From DATMER01 sp036266195 (lineage in GTDB: Bacteria; Acidobacteriota; Thermoanaerobaculia; Multivoradales; UBA5704), in assembly GCA_036266195.1 (NCBI GenBank), contig DATANP010000430.1:1-7522 (forward strand): a DNA stretch of 7,522 nt. The letters run 5' to 3'. The notes below the pieces were generated by a model that had not been told where the DNA came from, searched no databases, and saw nothing but the letters and a program-made list of their open reading frames with translations. Below are positions 1 to 5,441 of this stretch, in pieces. Within the stretch, counting starts at the first letter, position 1; every line of letters starts with the position of its first letter. The translations under genes and the position numbers were made by a program.

Positions 1-6
1 ACGACG

Positions 7-1209
7 ATGAAGCGCAATGTCATCCTGGGAATCGTGTTGCTGGCGCTGGCGACGGGCTCCGCGCAGGCGGCAAAGCCGTTCGGCCAGTTCGGGGGCATCG
101 TGGGAGGGGGCAACTCCGGCACCGGGCTCATCCCCCTGCACGGCTGGGCGCTCGACGACAACGGCATCGAGGCCGTGGACTTCTACGTCGACGGCCTGCC
201 CGCGGCCCGTGCCAACTACGGCCGGGCGCGGCCGGGCGTGACCCAGAAGTACCCCAACTATCCCGACTCGGCGCTCCCCGGCTTCGCCTTCCAGCTCGAC
301 ACCACGCGCTACCTCAACGGCCTCCACCGGGTCGAGGCGCGGGTGAAGAGCAAGGCCGGCGAGGTCGTCACCCTGAACGCCCGCGTCCTCGAATTCATCA
401 ACAACCCGGCGACCCTGCTGCCCTTCGGCCGGATCGAGTTCCCGCAGCACCAGGCGGAGCTGCGTGGCAACTGCAGCCTGAGCGACCCGGCGCGGCGCTA
501 CAGCGTGATCACCGGCTACGCCATGGACCTCGGCCTGACCGACGAGGACACGGGCGTGGGCTACGTCGAGCTGCTCGTCGACGGCGCGCTCTACGCCAAC
601 TCGCAGACCGACTGCCGCTACTCCGCTCCCGAGGGCGGCCTGTCCGACTGCTACGGCCTGCGCCGCACCGACCTCGAGCCGATCTTCCCCTACGTCCGGG
701 ACGCCCCGCACAGCGGCTTCCGCTTCGTGATCGACGTCGGCGTGCTGATCGGCTTCTTCGGCTACACCCCGGGCTCGCACAAGCTCACCATCCGGGCCGG
801 CGACCACGCCGACCAAGTGGTCAACATCGACGAGATCTTCGTCAACTTCGCCTGCGACGAGGGCATCCTCAACGAGGAGAGCTTCGGCGACATCTACGGC
901 CCGCGCAACGGCCTGACCTACGCCGGCACGATCCTCGCCCAGGGCTGGGCCCTCGACTGGGAAGGGGTGCGCGAGGTGGTGATCGTGGTGGACGGCGAGA
1001 TCAAGGGCGCGGCCACCTACGGCCTGGCGCGCCCGGGCGTCACCGCGCTCTACCCGGGCTACCCGGACAGCGCCGCGCCGGGCTGGAGCTTCTCGCTCGA
1101 CACCACCAAGCTCTCGGACGGCCGCCACGACCTGGAGGTCCTGGTCCGCGACGACGTGGGCGGCGAGACCTACATCGGCAAGCGTACGTTCACGGTCTAC
1201 AACCCGTAA
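7..1209 (+). CDS. Secreted protein with three Ig-like (GWALD-type) domains
   Basis: A 400-residue protein. Residues 1-21 form a Sec signal peptide: KR at 2-3, a hydrophobic core at about 5-16, and an AQA cleavage site at 19-21. The mature part reads as three beta-rich Ig-like domains (about 25-130, 138-283 and 295-398), each beginning near an 'FG' segment. Domains 1 and 3 share GWALD (46-50, 313-317), VDG, YG.ARPGVT, YP.YPDSA.PG, LDTT and G.H motifs. The central domain is longer, has the weaker form GYAMD (170-174) and holds all four cysteines (156, 203, 215, 283), possible disulfides after export. No catalytic motif, membrane anchor or lipobox is visible. Such domains usually serve adhesion or carbohydrate/protein binding in larger surface proteins; a role here is inference only. 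The ATG lies six bases from the window edge, so its ribosome site is incompletely seen. A terminator follows 28 bases after the stop. Confidence 0.8.
   Translation: MKRNVILGIVLLALATGSAQAAKPFGQFGGIVGGGNSGTGLIPLHGWALDDNGIEAVDFYVDGLPAARANYGRARPGVTQKYPNYPDSALPGFAFQLDTTRYLNGLHRVEARVKSKAGEVVTLNARVLEFINNPATLLPFGRIEFPQHQAELRGNCSLSDPARRYSVITGYAMDLGLTDEDTGVGYVELLVDGALYANSQTDCRYSAPEGGLSDCYGLRRTDLEPIFPYVRDAPHSGFRFVIDVGVLIGFFGYTPGSHKLTIRAGDHADQVVNIDEIFVNFACDEGILNEESFGDIYGPRNGLTYAGTILAQGWALDWEGVREVVIVVDGEIKGAATYGLARPGVTALYPGYPDSAAPGWSFSLDTTKLSDGRHDLEVLVRDDVGGETYIGKRTFTVYNP
142..345 (+). repeat. Ig-like domain repeat, copy 1 (residues 46-113)
   Basis: This codes for the first of two closely similar 68-residue blocks in the secreted protein. 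By hand alignment without gaps, about 37 of 68 residues match the second copy at 943-1146. The best conserved part is the central YG.ARPGVT..YP.YPDSA.PG segment. The two copies are separated by the more divergent cysteine-bearing middle domain. Confidence 0.75.
943..1146 (+). repeat. Ig-like domain repeat, copy 2 (residues 313-380)
   Basis: Second copy of the 68-residue block (see 142-345), starting at GWALD and ending in the G.H.LEVLV strand. Both copies have identical length and spacing between motifs, which supports an internal duplication rather than convergence. Confidence 0.75.
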
Positions 1210-1236
1210 GCCTCCCGGGCTCCCGGATCCTCCACG

Positions 1237-1268
1237 GCGCCCCGCTCCGGCGGGGCGCTTTGCTTTTC
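1237..1268 (+). terminator. Intrinsic terminator after the secreted-protein gene
   Basis: A perfect 9-bp GC stem (arms 1237-1245 and 1250-1258) is closed by a TCCG loop (1246-1249) between C and G, the stable C(UNCG)G tetraloop type. It is followed directly by tttgctttt. The stem-loop lies 28 bases past the stop at 1209, which fits rho-independent termination before fmt. Confidence 0.85.
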
Positions 1269-1273
1269 GGTGG

Positions 1274-1282
1274 TGCTATTGT
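1274..1282 (+). promoter_or_regulatory. Possible extended -10 element for fmt
   Basis: TGC followed by TATTGT (hexamer 1277-1282) fits an extended -10 pattern (TGn plus 4 of 6 matches to TATAAT). No convincing -35 box sits 16-18 bases upstream. A start of transcription about seven bases downstream would fall at 1289-1290, almost on the fmt ATG at 1292. No Shine-Dalgarno is seen before fmt, so a leaderless or near-leaderless mRNA would fit. This is inference from a short motif. Confidence 0.35.
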
Positions 1283-1291
1283 TCGCGGGCC

Positions 1292-2251
1292 ATGGCCGCT
1301 GCCCCCATCGAGCGCATCGTCTTCTTCGGCACCCCGGAGTTCGCGGTGCCGACGCTCGCGGCCCTGGTGGCAGCGGGGAGGAAGCCGGCGTGCGTCGTGA
1401 CCCAGCCGGCCCGGCCGGTGGGCCGCGGCCAGAAGGTCCAGGACCCGCCCGTGGCGGCCTGGGCGCGCGAGCGCGGCCTCCCGGTCGTGCAGCCGGAGAA
1501 GGTGCGCGACCCCGCCTTCCTGGAGACGACGAGGGAGCTCGCCCCGGACGTGGCGGTGGTCGTGGCCTTCGGCCAGATCTTTCCGCGCGACCTCCTGGCC
1601 CTGCCGCGGCTCGGCTGCGTCAACGTCCACGCCTCGCTCCTGCCGCGCTGGCGCGGCGCCGCGCCGATCCAGGCTGCCATCGCGGCAGGCGACCGGGTGA
1701 CCGGCGTGACCACCATGCTCATGGAGGCGGGGCTCGACACCGGGCCGATGCTCCTCGAAGAGGAGACGGAGATCCGGCCGGACGAGACCGCGGACGAGCT
1801 GTCGCGCCGCCTGGCGGAGATGGGCGGCCGGCTCCTGGTGCGCACGCTGGAGCGGCTGGAGGCCGGGGATCTGGAGCCTCGGCCGCAGGATGCGGCGGCA
1901 GCCACCTACGCGCCGCGGCTGACGCGGGAGGACGGGAGGGTGGACTGGACGCGGCCGGCGCGCGAGATCGCGGACCGGCTGCGGGCGTTCACGCCCTGGC
2001 CCGGCCAGTCTGCCATGCTCGGGGGGGAGCCGGTGAAGCTGGTGCGGGTGGAGGTCTTGCAGGAGGGTGTCGGCGGCGGCGAAGCGGCTCCGGGGACCTT
2101 TCTCGGGGTGCGGGACGGCCGGCTTGCGGTAGTCTGCGGCGGGGGCTCGGTGCTCGGGCTCGCGGAGCTGCAGCGGCCGGGCCGCAAGCCGCTCAAGGGG
2201 GCCGACTTCGCCAACGGCGAGCGGCTCCGGGCCGGCGATCTTTTTTCTTGA
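1292..2251 (+). CDS. fmt: Methionyl-tRNA formyltransferase
   Basis: A cytoplasmic enzyme that transfers the formyl group of 10-formyltetrahydrofolate to Met-tRNA(fMet), making the bacterial initiator. At 319 residues it is the usual family length. The N-terminal Rossmann-like domain opens with IVFFGTPEFAVP (9-20). The active-site residues known from E. coli align as N111 and H113 in the CVNVHASLLPRWRGAAPI signature, and D149 in GLDTGP. The C-terminal tRNA-binding OB-fold domain runs from about 207 (YAPRLT.EDG..DW) through PWPG (235-238) to KGADFANGERLRAGD near the end. The start ATG directly precedes the conserved N-terminus and has no visible Shine-Dalgarno. The gene is seven bases upstream of rsmB, as in the classical def-fmt-rsmB arrangement, but no def precedes it. 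A G7 run at 2021-2027 lies inside the gene without disturbing the frame. Confidence 0.97.
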   Translation: MAAAPIERIVFFGTPEFAVPTLAALVAAGRKPACVVTQPARPVGRGQKVQDPPVAAWARERGLPVVQPEKVRDPAFLETTRELAPDVAVVVAFGQIFPRDLLALPRLGCVNVHASLLPRWRGAAPIQAAIAAGDRVTGVTTMLMEAGLDTGPMLLEEETEIRPDETADELSRRLAEMGGRLLVRTLERLEAGDLEPRPQDAAAATYAPRLTREDGRVDWTRPAREIADRLRAFTPWPGQSAMLGGEPVKLVRVEVLQEGVGGGEAAPGTFLGVRDGRLAVVCGGGSVLGLAELQRPGRKPLKGADFANGERLRAGDLFS

Positions 2252-2258
2252 AGTTTTC

Positions 2259-3698
2259 ATGAAGGGCGGGGGACGCGATCCGTCGCGTCCCTCTGGGGAG
2301 ATGCGAAAAAAAGAGCCAGCGCCTCAGCTCGGCAACATCCGGAGCCGGAAGCTCACGCCCCGGCGTACTCCGCAGGACAACGTGCGCGCGGCGGCCGGAT
2401 GGGTGCTGGAACGGACGCTCCAGTCCATGGCGCCCGCCGAGTCCTTCCTCGGCACGGCCCTGGACCGCTTCGACGAGCGCGACCAGGGGCTGCTGCGCGA
2501 GCTGGTCATGGGCAGCCTGCGCTGGCTGCGCCGGCTCGACCACGTGATCGCCACCGCGAGCAGCCGGCGCTTCGACCAGATCGAGGCCGCCCTGCACTCG
2601 CCGCTGCGCATCGCGGTCTACCAGCTCCTGTTCCTCGACCGCGTGCCGCCGCACGCCGCGGTCCACGAGGCCGTGGAGCAGGCCCACCAGCTCACCCACC
2701 GGGGCGGCGCGAGCTTCGTCAACGGCGTGCTGCGCCGGGTGGCGCGCGACCCGGGCCTGGAGGCCTGGCCGGTGCAGGAGTCCAACCCCATCCGCAAGCT
2801 GGCGATCGAGCGCAGCCATCCGGACTTCCTGGTGGCGCGCTGGCTCGACCGCCTCGGCCGCCAGCGGGCGCTCGACCTGATGGACGCCAACAACCGGCCG
2901 AAGCCCATGCAGCTCCTCGCCTTCCGCGACCACGGCGGGCGCGAGCTGCTCGCCGAGTCGCTGATCGACGAGGGGCTGGAGGTCGAGCCCGCGACCCTGT
3001 CGCCGCTCGGGCTCACCGTGCGCCGCGGGAACCCGCTCGCCACCGCGGCCTTCCGGCGCGGCGACTTCTACGTCCAGGACGAGGCGAGCCAGGCCGCGGC
3101 CCTGATGCCGCCGCCGCAGCCGGGCGAGAGGATCTTCGACGCCGCCGCGGCGCCGGGCGGCAAGAGCTTCGCGCTGCTGGCGCGCGAGCCCGCGGTGCGC
3201 ATCGTGGCCGGCGACGTGTCGCTCCTCCGGGTCTCGACGCTGCGCGCCAACCTGCGGCGCCTGCACCGCCATCTGCCGCTGGTCGTGGGCGACGCGGGCG
3301 CGCCCGCGCTGCGCGGCCCGTTCGACCGCGTGATCCTCGACCTGCCGTGCAGCGGCACCGGCACGCTGCGCCGGCACCCGGAGCTCAAGTGGCGGATCAG
3401 CGAGGGGGAGATCGGCCGCCTGACGCAGCAGGCCCTGCGGCTGCTCGCCGGCGCCGCGCCGCTGGTCGAGCCCGGCGGGCTGCTGGTGGCGATCACCTGC
3501 TCGCTCGAGAGGGAGGAGAACGAGGACGTGGTGGCGCGCTTCCTGTCAGCCTCTCCGGGGTTCGCGCCGGAGCCTCTCGACGGCTTCCTGGAGGCGCCGC
3601 TCGCGGGCGGACTGCTGGGTCCGGGGGGATGGCGCACGCTGACCGGCGGGGATCACGACGGCTTCACCGTCCATGTGCTCCGGAAAGCCCGTATTTAA
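2259..3698 (+). CDS. rsmB: 16S rRNA (cytosine-967-C5)-methyltransferase RsmB
   Basis: An S-adenosylmethionine-dependent RNA m5C methyltransferase (Sun/Fmu/RsmB, NOL1/NOP2/Sun superfamily) acting on C967 of 16S rRNA. At 479 residues it is slightly longer than E. coli RsmB (about 430). The NusB-like N-terminal domain starts near NVRAAAGWVL (41-50) and contains VHEAVE and FVNGVLRR (153-160). The catalytic domain follows FYVQDEASQ (270-278). SAM motif I is DAAAAPGGK (294-302). Motif IV, DLPCSGTG, carries C364, and motif VI, ITCS, carries the nucleophile-position C414. The C-terminal HDGFTVHVLRK is typical. Start choice is uncertain. ATG 2259 lies just after fmt with only a weak GAAG upstream. An in-frame ATG at 2301 (residue 15) abuts GGGGAG. 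Residues 1-40 are not conserved family sequence, so either start leaves the enzyme intact. A hairpin at 2268-2293 lies between the two starts. Confidence 0.95.
   Translation: MKGGGRDPSRPSGEMRKKEPAPQLGNIRSRKLTPRRTPQDNVRAAAGWVLERTLQSMAPAESFLGTALDRFDERDQGLLRELVMGSLRWLRRLDHVIATASSRRFDQIEAALHSPLRIAVYQLLFLDRVPPHAAVHEAVEQAHQLTHRGGASFVNGVLRRVARDPGLEAWPVQESNPIRKLAIERSHPDFLVARWLDRLGRQRALDLMDANNRPKPMQLLAFRDHGGRELLAESLIDEGLEVEPATLSPLGLTVRRGNPLATAAFRRGDFYVQDEASQAAALMPPPQPGERIFDAAAAPGGKSFALLAREPAVRIVAGDVSLLRVSTLRANLRRLHRHLPLVVGDAGAPALRGPFDRVILDLPCSGTGTLRRHPELKWRISEGEIGRLTQQALRLLAGAAPLVEPGGLLVAITCSLEREENEDVVARFLSASPGFAPEPLDGFLEAPLAGGLLGPGGWRTLTGGDHDGFTVHVLRKARI
2268..2293 (+). promoter_or_regulatory. Hairpin at the start of rsmB
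   Basis: A perfect 9-bp stem (2270-2278 with 2283-2291) around a TCCG loop can be lengthened by one G-T and one G-C pair to 2268-2293. It begins nine bases after the upstream ATG (2259) and ends just before GGGGAG and the alternative ATG at 2301. No T-run follows, so it does not look like a terminator. It may be an RNA structure affecting rsmB translation or mRNA processing between fmt and rsmB. The function is inference. Confidence 0.5.
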
Positions 3699-3717
3699 AC
3701 GGCTCCGGACGCTTTTC
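3679..3717 (+). terminator. Bulged terminator hairpin overlapping the rsmB stop
   Basis: The arms are TCCGG-aa-AGCC-c-GT (3679-3692) and AC-GGCT-CCGGA (3699-3709). They pair with an AA bulge and a single-C bulge around the loop ATTTAA (3693-3698). The loop contains the rsmB stop codon TAA (3696-3698). CGC and TTTT (3713-3716) follow. The stem is imperfect, so termination may be partial. It lies just upstream of the HU promoter and would insulate the two transcripts. Confidence 0.5.
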
Positions 3718-3722
3718 TCGTA

Positions 3723-3751
3723 TTGACAGCCCCCCCTGGTTGCCATATCGT
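3723..3751 (+). promoter_or_regulatory. Sigma70-type promoter of the HU gene
   Basis: A perfect TTGACA (3723-3728) is followed by a 17-base spacer and TATCGT (3746-3751; 4 of 6 matches to TATAAT). Predicted transcription start is near 3758, giving a leader of about 40 bases that ends in the strong AGGAGG site. The spacer contains a run of seven C (3730-3736). This is the best promoter in the window and fits an abundant nucleoid protein. Confidence 0.75.
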
Positions 3752-3798
3752 TTCGGCCGGTCACTTTCGTCCAAAAGACACGTATAGGAGGAGAGGAG

Positions 3799-4098
3799 AT
3801 GGCTGGCAAGGCTGACTTGGTCAATGGAATTGTGGATCGAGTGGAGGGCATCACCCGCCGCCAGGCCGCTGAGGCCTTCGAAGCGGTGTTCGATTCGATC
3901 GTCGACGCCCTGCGCGCCGGCGAGAACGCGAAGGTCCCCGGATTCGGCAGCTTCTCGATGTCGGAGCGCGCCGCCCGCAAGGGCCGCAACCCCGCCACCG
4001 GCGAGTCGATCAACATCAAGGCGAGCAAGACGGTCCGCTTCAAGGTCGGCAAGGAGCTGAAGGAGGCGGTCAACAAGAAGAAGCGCGGCTCGAAATAA
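3799..4098 (+). CDS. HU-family DNA-binding protein
   Basis: A small basic nucleoid protein of 99 residues (family usual about 90-100) that dimerises and bends DNA with little sequence preference. The N-terminal helical dimerisation region spans about 1-45 (KADLVNGIVDRV, RRQAAEAFEAVFDSI). It leads into PGFGSFSMSERAARKGRNPATG (47-68), the HU/IHF signature. The DNA-intercalating arm tip RNP is at 63-65, and IKASKTVRFKVGKELKEAV closes the fold. The short lysine-rich tail NKKKRGSK is a modest extension. HU rather than an IHF subunit is suggested by overall similarity, but a single gene cannot settle this, so no symbol is given. AGGAGG at 3786-3791 sits seven bases before the ATG. The gene has its own promoter (3723-3751) and terminator (4127-4167), so it is most likely monocistronic and highly expressed. 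Confidence 0.95.
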   Translation: MAGKADLVNGIVDRVEGITRRQAAEAFEAVFDSIVDALRAGENAKVPGFGSFSMSERAARKGRNPATGESINIKASKTVRFKVGKELKEAVNKKKRGSK

Positions 4099-4126
4099 GC
4101 CATCCCTCCAGGGAAGTCGATATCTG

Positions 4127-4167
4127 AGCCCTGTGGCCTGCCAGCGCCACGGGGCTTTGCTGTTTTC
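4127..4167 (+). terminator. Intrinsic terminator of the HU gene
   Basis: An 11-bp stem (4127-4137 with 4146-4156) with one G-T wobble encloses an eight-base loop. It is followed by TTTGCTGTTTT (4156-4166). On the opposite strand the hairpin is not followed by a T-run, so it works mainly for HU and gives no clear stop for the convergent glycosyltransferase gene. Confidence 0.8.
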
Positions 4168-4176
4168 AGCGCGCTT

Positions 4177-4857
4177 TTACCTGATATTTTTGTAGAGCCG
4201 GGCAAGACGGTGGGGCGAGATCCCGAGCAGGAAGAGCAGCCAGATCAGCCAGTTGGTCAACACGGTGCGGACCGGGCCCTGCCGCGCGAAGCGACGGGCC
4301 GACGTGACCACCGGGTCCGGGACCACGGCGAGCCGGCTTCTGTCGTAGCGCCGGCGCAGCCGCATGGCGAAGTCCAGGTCTTCCAGGATCGGCCACTCGC
4401 GAAAGCCGTCCAGCTCGCGGAACGCCTCGCGCGTGGCGAACTGGGCCTGGTCGCCCAGCGGCAGGAACGCGCGCCGCGTGCGCAGGTTGACGACCCGGCC
4501 GCCCAGCCGGTACAGGAGGCCGTCGCGGTCGAAGCGGATCAGGAACGCGCCGCCCGCCCCGCCGCCAGCCACCGCCTCGCGCACCGCGCGGCCGGCCTCC
4601 TCCGGGAGGATCGTGTCGGCATGGAGGAAGAGAAGGATGTCCGCATCCGTCGCCGCGGCGCCCCGGTTGAGCTGGCCGCCGCGGCCGGGCGGGCCGGTGA
4701 CCACGCGGGCGCCGAGCGAGCGGGCGATCTCCACGGTCCGGTCCCGGCTGCCGCCGTCCGAGACCACCACCTCGTCCGCCGCGGCCATCGCGAGGAGGAG
4801 GGTGCGGCGCAGCGACGGCTCCTCGTTGAGCGTGGGGATGACGATCGCCAGTCGCAT
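4177..4857 (-). CDS. Family 2 glycosyltransferase, TIGR04283 type
   Basis: A 226-residue GT-A fold glycosyltransferase. The N-terminus LAIVIPTLNEE (3-13), VVSDGGSRDRT (31-41), the GPPGRGGQLNRGA segment (55-67), and the nucleotide-sugar/metal motif FLHADT (77-82) are in order. GDQAQFATREAF (135-146) and the acidic ILEDLDFAMRLRR (157-169), which fits the catalytic-base region, follow. The C-terminal NWLIWLLFLLGI (202-213) is hydrophobic and may touch the membrane. The pattern matches TIGR04283, described as rSAM/selenodomain-associated and now often named arsenosugar-biosynthesis glycosyltransferase. The usual companions (TIGR04282 nucleotidyltransferase-like protein, radical-SAM ArsS) are absent from the window, so its substrate is open. 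The start is the only ATG immediately before the conserved strand. It has no clear Shine-Dalgarno, but TATGCT (4869-4874, minus strand) lies 11 bases upstream and could be a -10 of a very short-leader transcript. It is transcribed convergently with HU and divergently from moaC. Confidence 0.85.
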   Translation of the reverse strand: MRLAIVIPTLNEEPSLRRTLLLAMAAADEVVVSDGGSRDRTVEIARSLGARVVTGPPGRGGQLNRGAAATDADILLFLHADTILPEEAGRAVREAVAGGGAGGAFLIRFDRDGLLYRLGGRVVNLRTRRAFLPLGDQAQFATREAFRELDGFREWPILEDLDFAMRLRRRYDRSRLAVVPDPVVTSARRFARQGPVRTVLTNWLIWLLFLLGISPHRLARLYKNIR

Positions 4858-4895
4858 CTGGGGCTGGTAGCATACCGGGACTCTGTGCCTTCTTC

Positions 4896-4937
4896 CCCCT
4901 CTCCCCCGGCACGGGGGAGAGGGCCGGGGAGAGGGGG
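4896..4937. repeat. REP-like palindrome with duplicated G-rich arm and G-quadruplex motif
   Basis: A perfect 12-bp inverted repeat (4897-4908 and 4912-4923) has a three-base loop. The right arm is then repeated, slightly altered, at 4924-4937. The C-rich left arm can therefore pair with either G-rich copy. On the plus strand the G-runs G5-AGA-G3-CC-G4-AGA-G5 (4913-4937) fit the canonical G-quadruplex pattern. The element fills most of the intergenic space between the divergent glycosyltransferase and moaC genes, and its last run touches the possible moaC start at 4939. The CCCTCTCCC/GGGAGAGGG form resembles dispersed intergenic palindromes of GC-rich genomes. Only one locus is visible here, so dispersal is unproven. 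Confidence 0.7.
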
Positions 4938-4956
4938 AATGGGATCAATCGCCGCA

Positions 4957-5439
4957 ATGTCGTCCCAAGGATCGTTCAGCCATCTCGACCAGCACGGCAA
5001 CGCCCACATGGTGGACGTGTCCGAGAAGCCCGTCACCCGCCGGGTGGCCGAGGCTTCGTGCCGGGTCCTGCTGTCCGCGCAGACCCTGATCCGGCTCGCC
5101 AACCTGCCCAAGGGCGACGCCTTCGCCGTGGCCCGCCTCGCCGGCATCCAGGCCGCGAAGAAGACGTCCGACCTGATCCCGCTCGCGCACCCGCTCTTCC
5201 TGGAGCAGGTGGAGGTCGAGATCCACCCCATCCCCGAGGGCGTCGAGATCCGCAGCCATGTTGTCGTCACGGCCAAGACCGGCGCCGAGATGGAGGCCAT
5301 GGTCGCCTGCTCGACCGCCGCCCTCGCCCTCTACGACATGGTCAAGGCCATCGAGCGCGGCGTGGTCGTCACCGACCTGCGCCTGGAAGCCAAGAGCGGC
5401 GGCCGCAGCGGCCAGTATCGGCGGGATCGGAGAACCTAG
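4957..5439 (+). CDS. moaC: Cyclic pyranopterin monophosphate synthase MoaC
   Basis: A molybdenum cofactor biosynthesis enzyme. Together with MoaA it makes cPMP, converting 3',8-cyclo-7,8-dihydro-GTP by rearrangement with pyrophosphate loss. It is 160 residues from this ATG (E. coli 161). It shows the family opening GNAHMVDVSEK (14-24), KGDAFAVARLAGIQAAKKTSDLIPLAHP (52-79) and TGAEMEAMVACSTAALALYDMVKA (108-131). The residues matching the E. coli active site are K52, H78, D127 and K130, all present. The C-terminus LRLEAKSGGRSGQY is typical. An in-frame ATG at 4939 would add six residues (MGSIAA). It has a purine-rich GGGGAG about eight bases upstream, whereas 4957 has no good ribosome site. Length and family N-terminus favour 4957, and the upstream sequence favours 4939. 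It is first of three tightly packed genes; namZ begins two bases after its stop. moaA and other moa genes are not in the window. Confidence 0.95.
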   Translation: MSSQGSFSHLDQHGNAHMVDVSEKPVTRRVAEASCRVLLSAQTLIRLANLPKGDAFAVARLAGIQAAKKTSDLIPLAHPLFLEQVEVEIHPIPEGVEIRSHVVVTAKTGAEMEAMVACSTAALALYDMVKAIERGVVVTDLRLEAKSGGRSGQYRRDRRT

Positions 5440-5441
5440 AA

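Noticed and set aside
2208..2246. Possible terminator at the end of fmt (short stems followed by T6)
   Set aside because: Stems are only 4-5 bp, or need an interrupted fold, and rsmB starts 13 bases after the T-run; operon continuity is more likely.
1190..2260. Long minus-strand open frame opposite fmt
   Set aside because: Antisense shadow of a GC-rich gene: arginine/proline/histidine-rich, no domain, while fmt on the plus strand has complete family motifs.
2305..2313. A7 run near the rsmB start as a programmed frameshift site
   Set aside because: The run fits a slippery pattern, but no downstream alternative product or overlapping frame would make frameshifting useful; the main frame is intact.
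2193..3377. 394-residue minus-strand frame opposite rsmB
   Set aside because: Low-complexity composition and no recognisable motif; rsmB is unambiguous on the other strand.
3546..4205. Minus-strand frame spanning the rsmB end, HU promoter and HU gene
   Set aside because: It would cross a strong promoter and two terminators and lie opposite a clear HU gene; no family signature.
4210..4956. Plus-strand frame extending upstream of moaC
   Set aside because: It is continuous with moaC only because no stop occurs opposite the glycosyltransferase gene; the sequence has no family features, so moaC is not a fusion.
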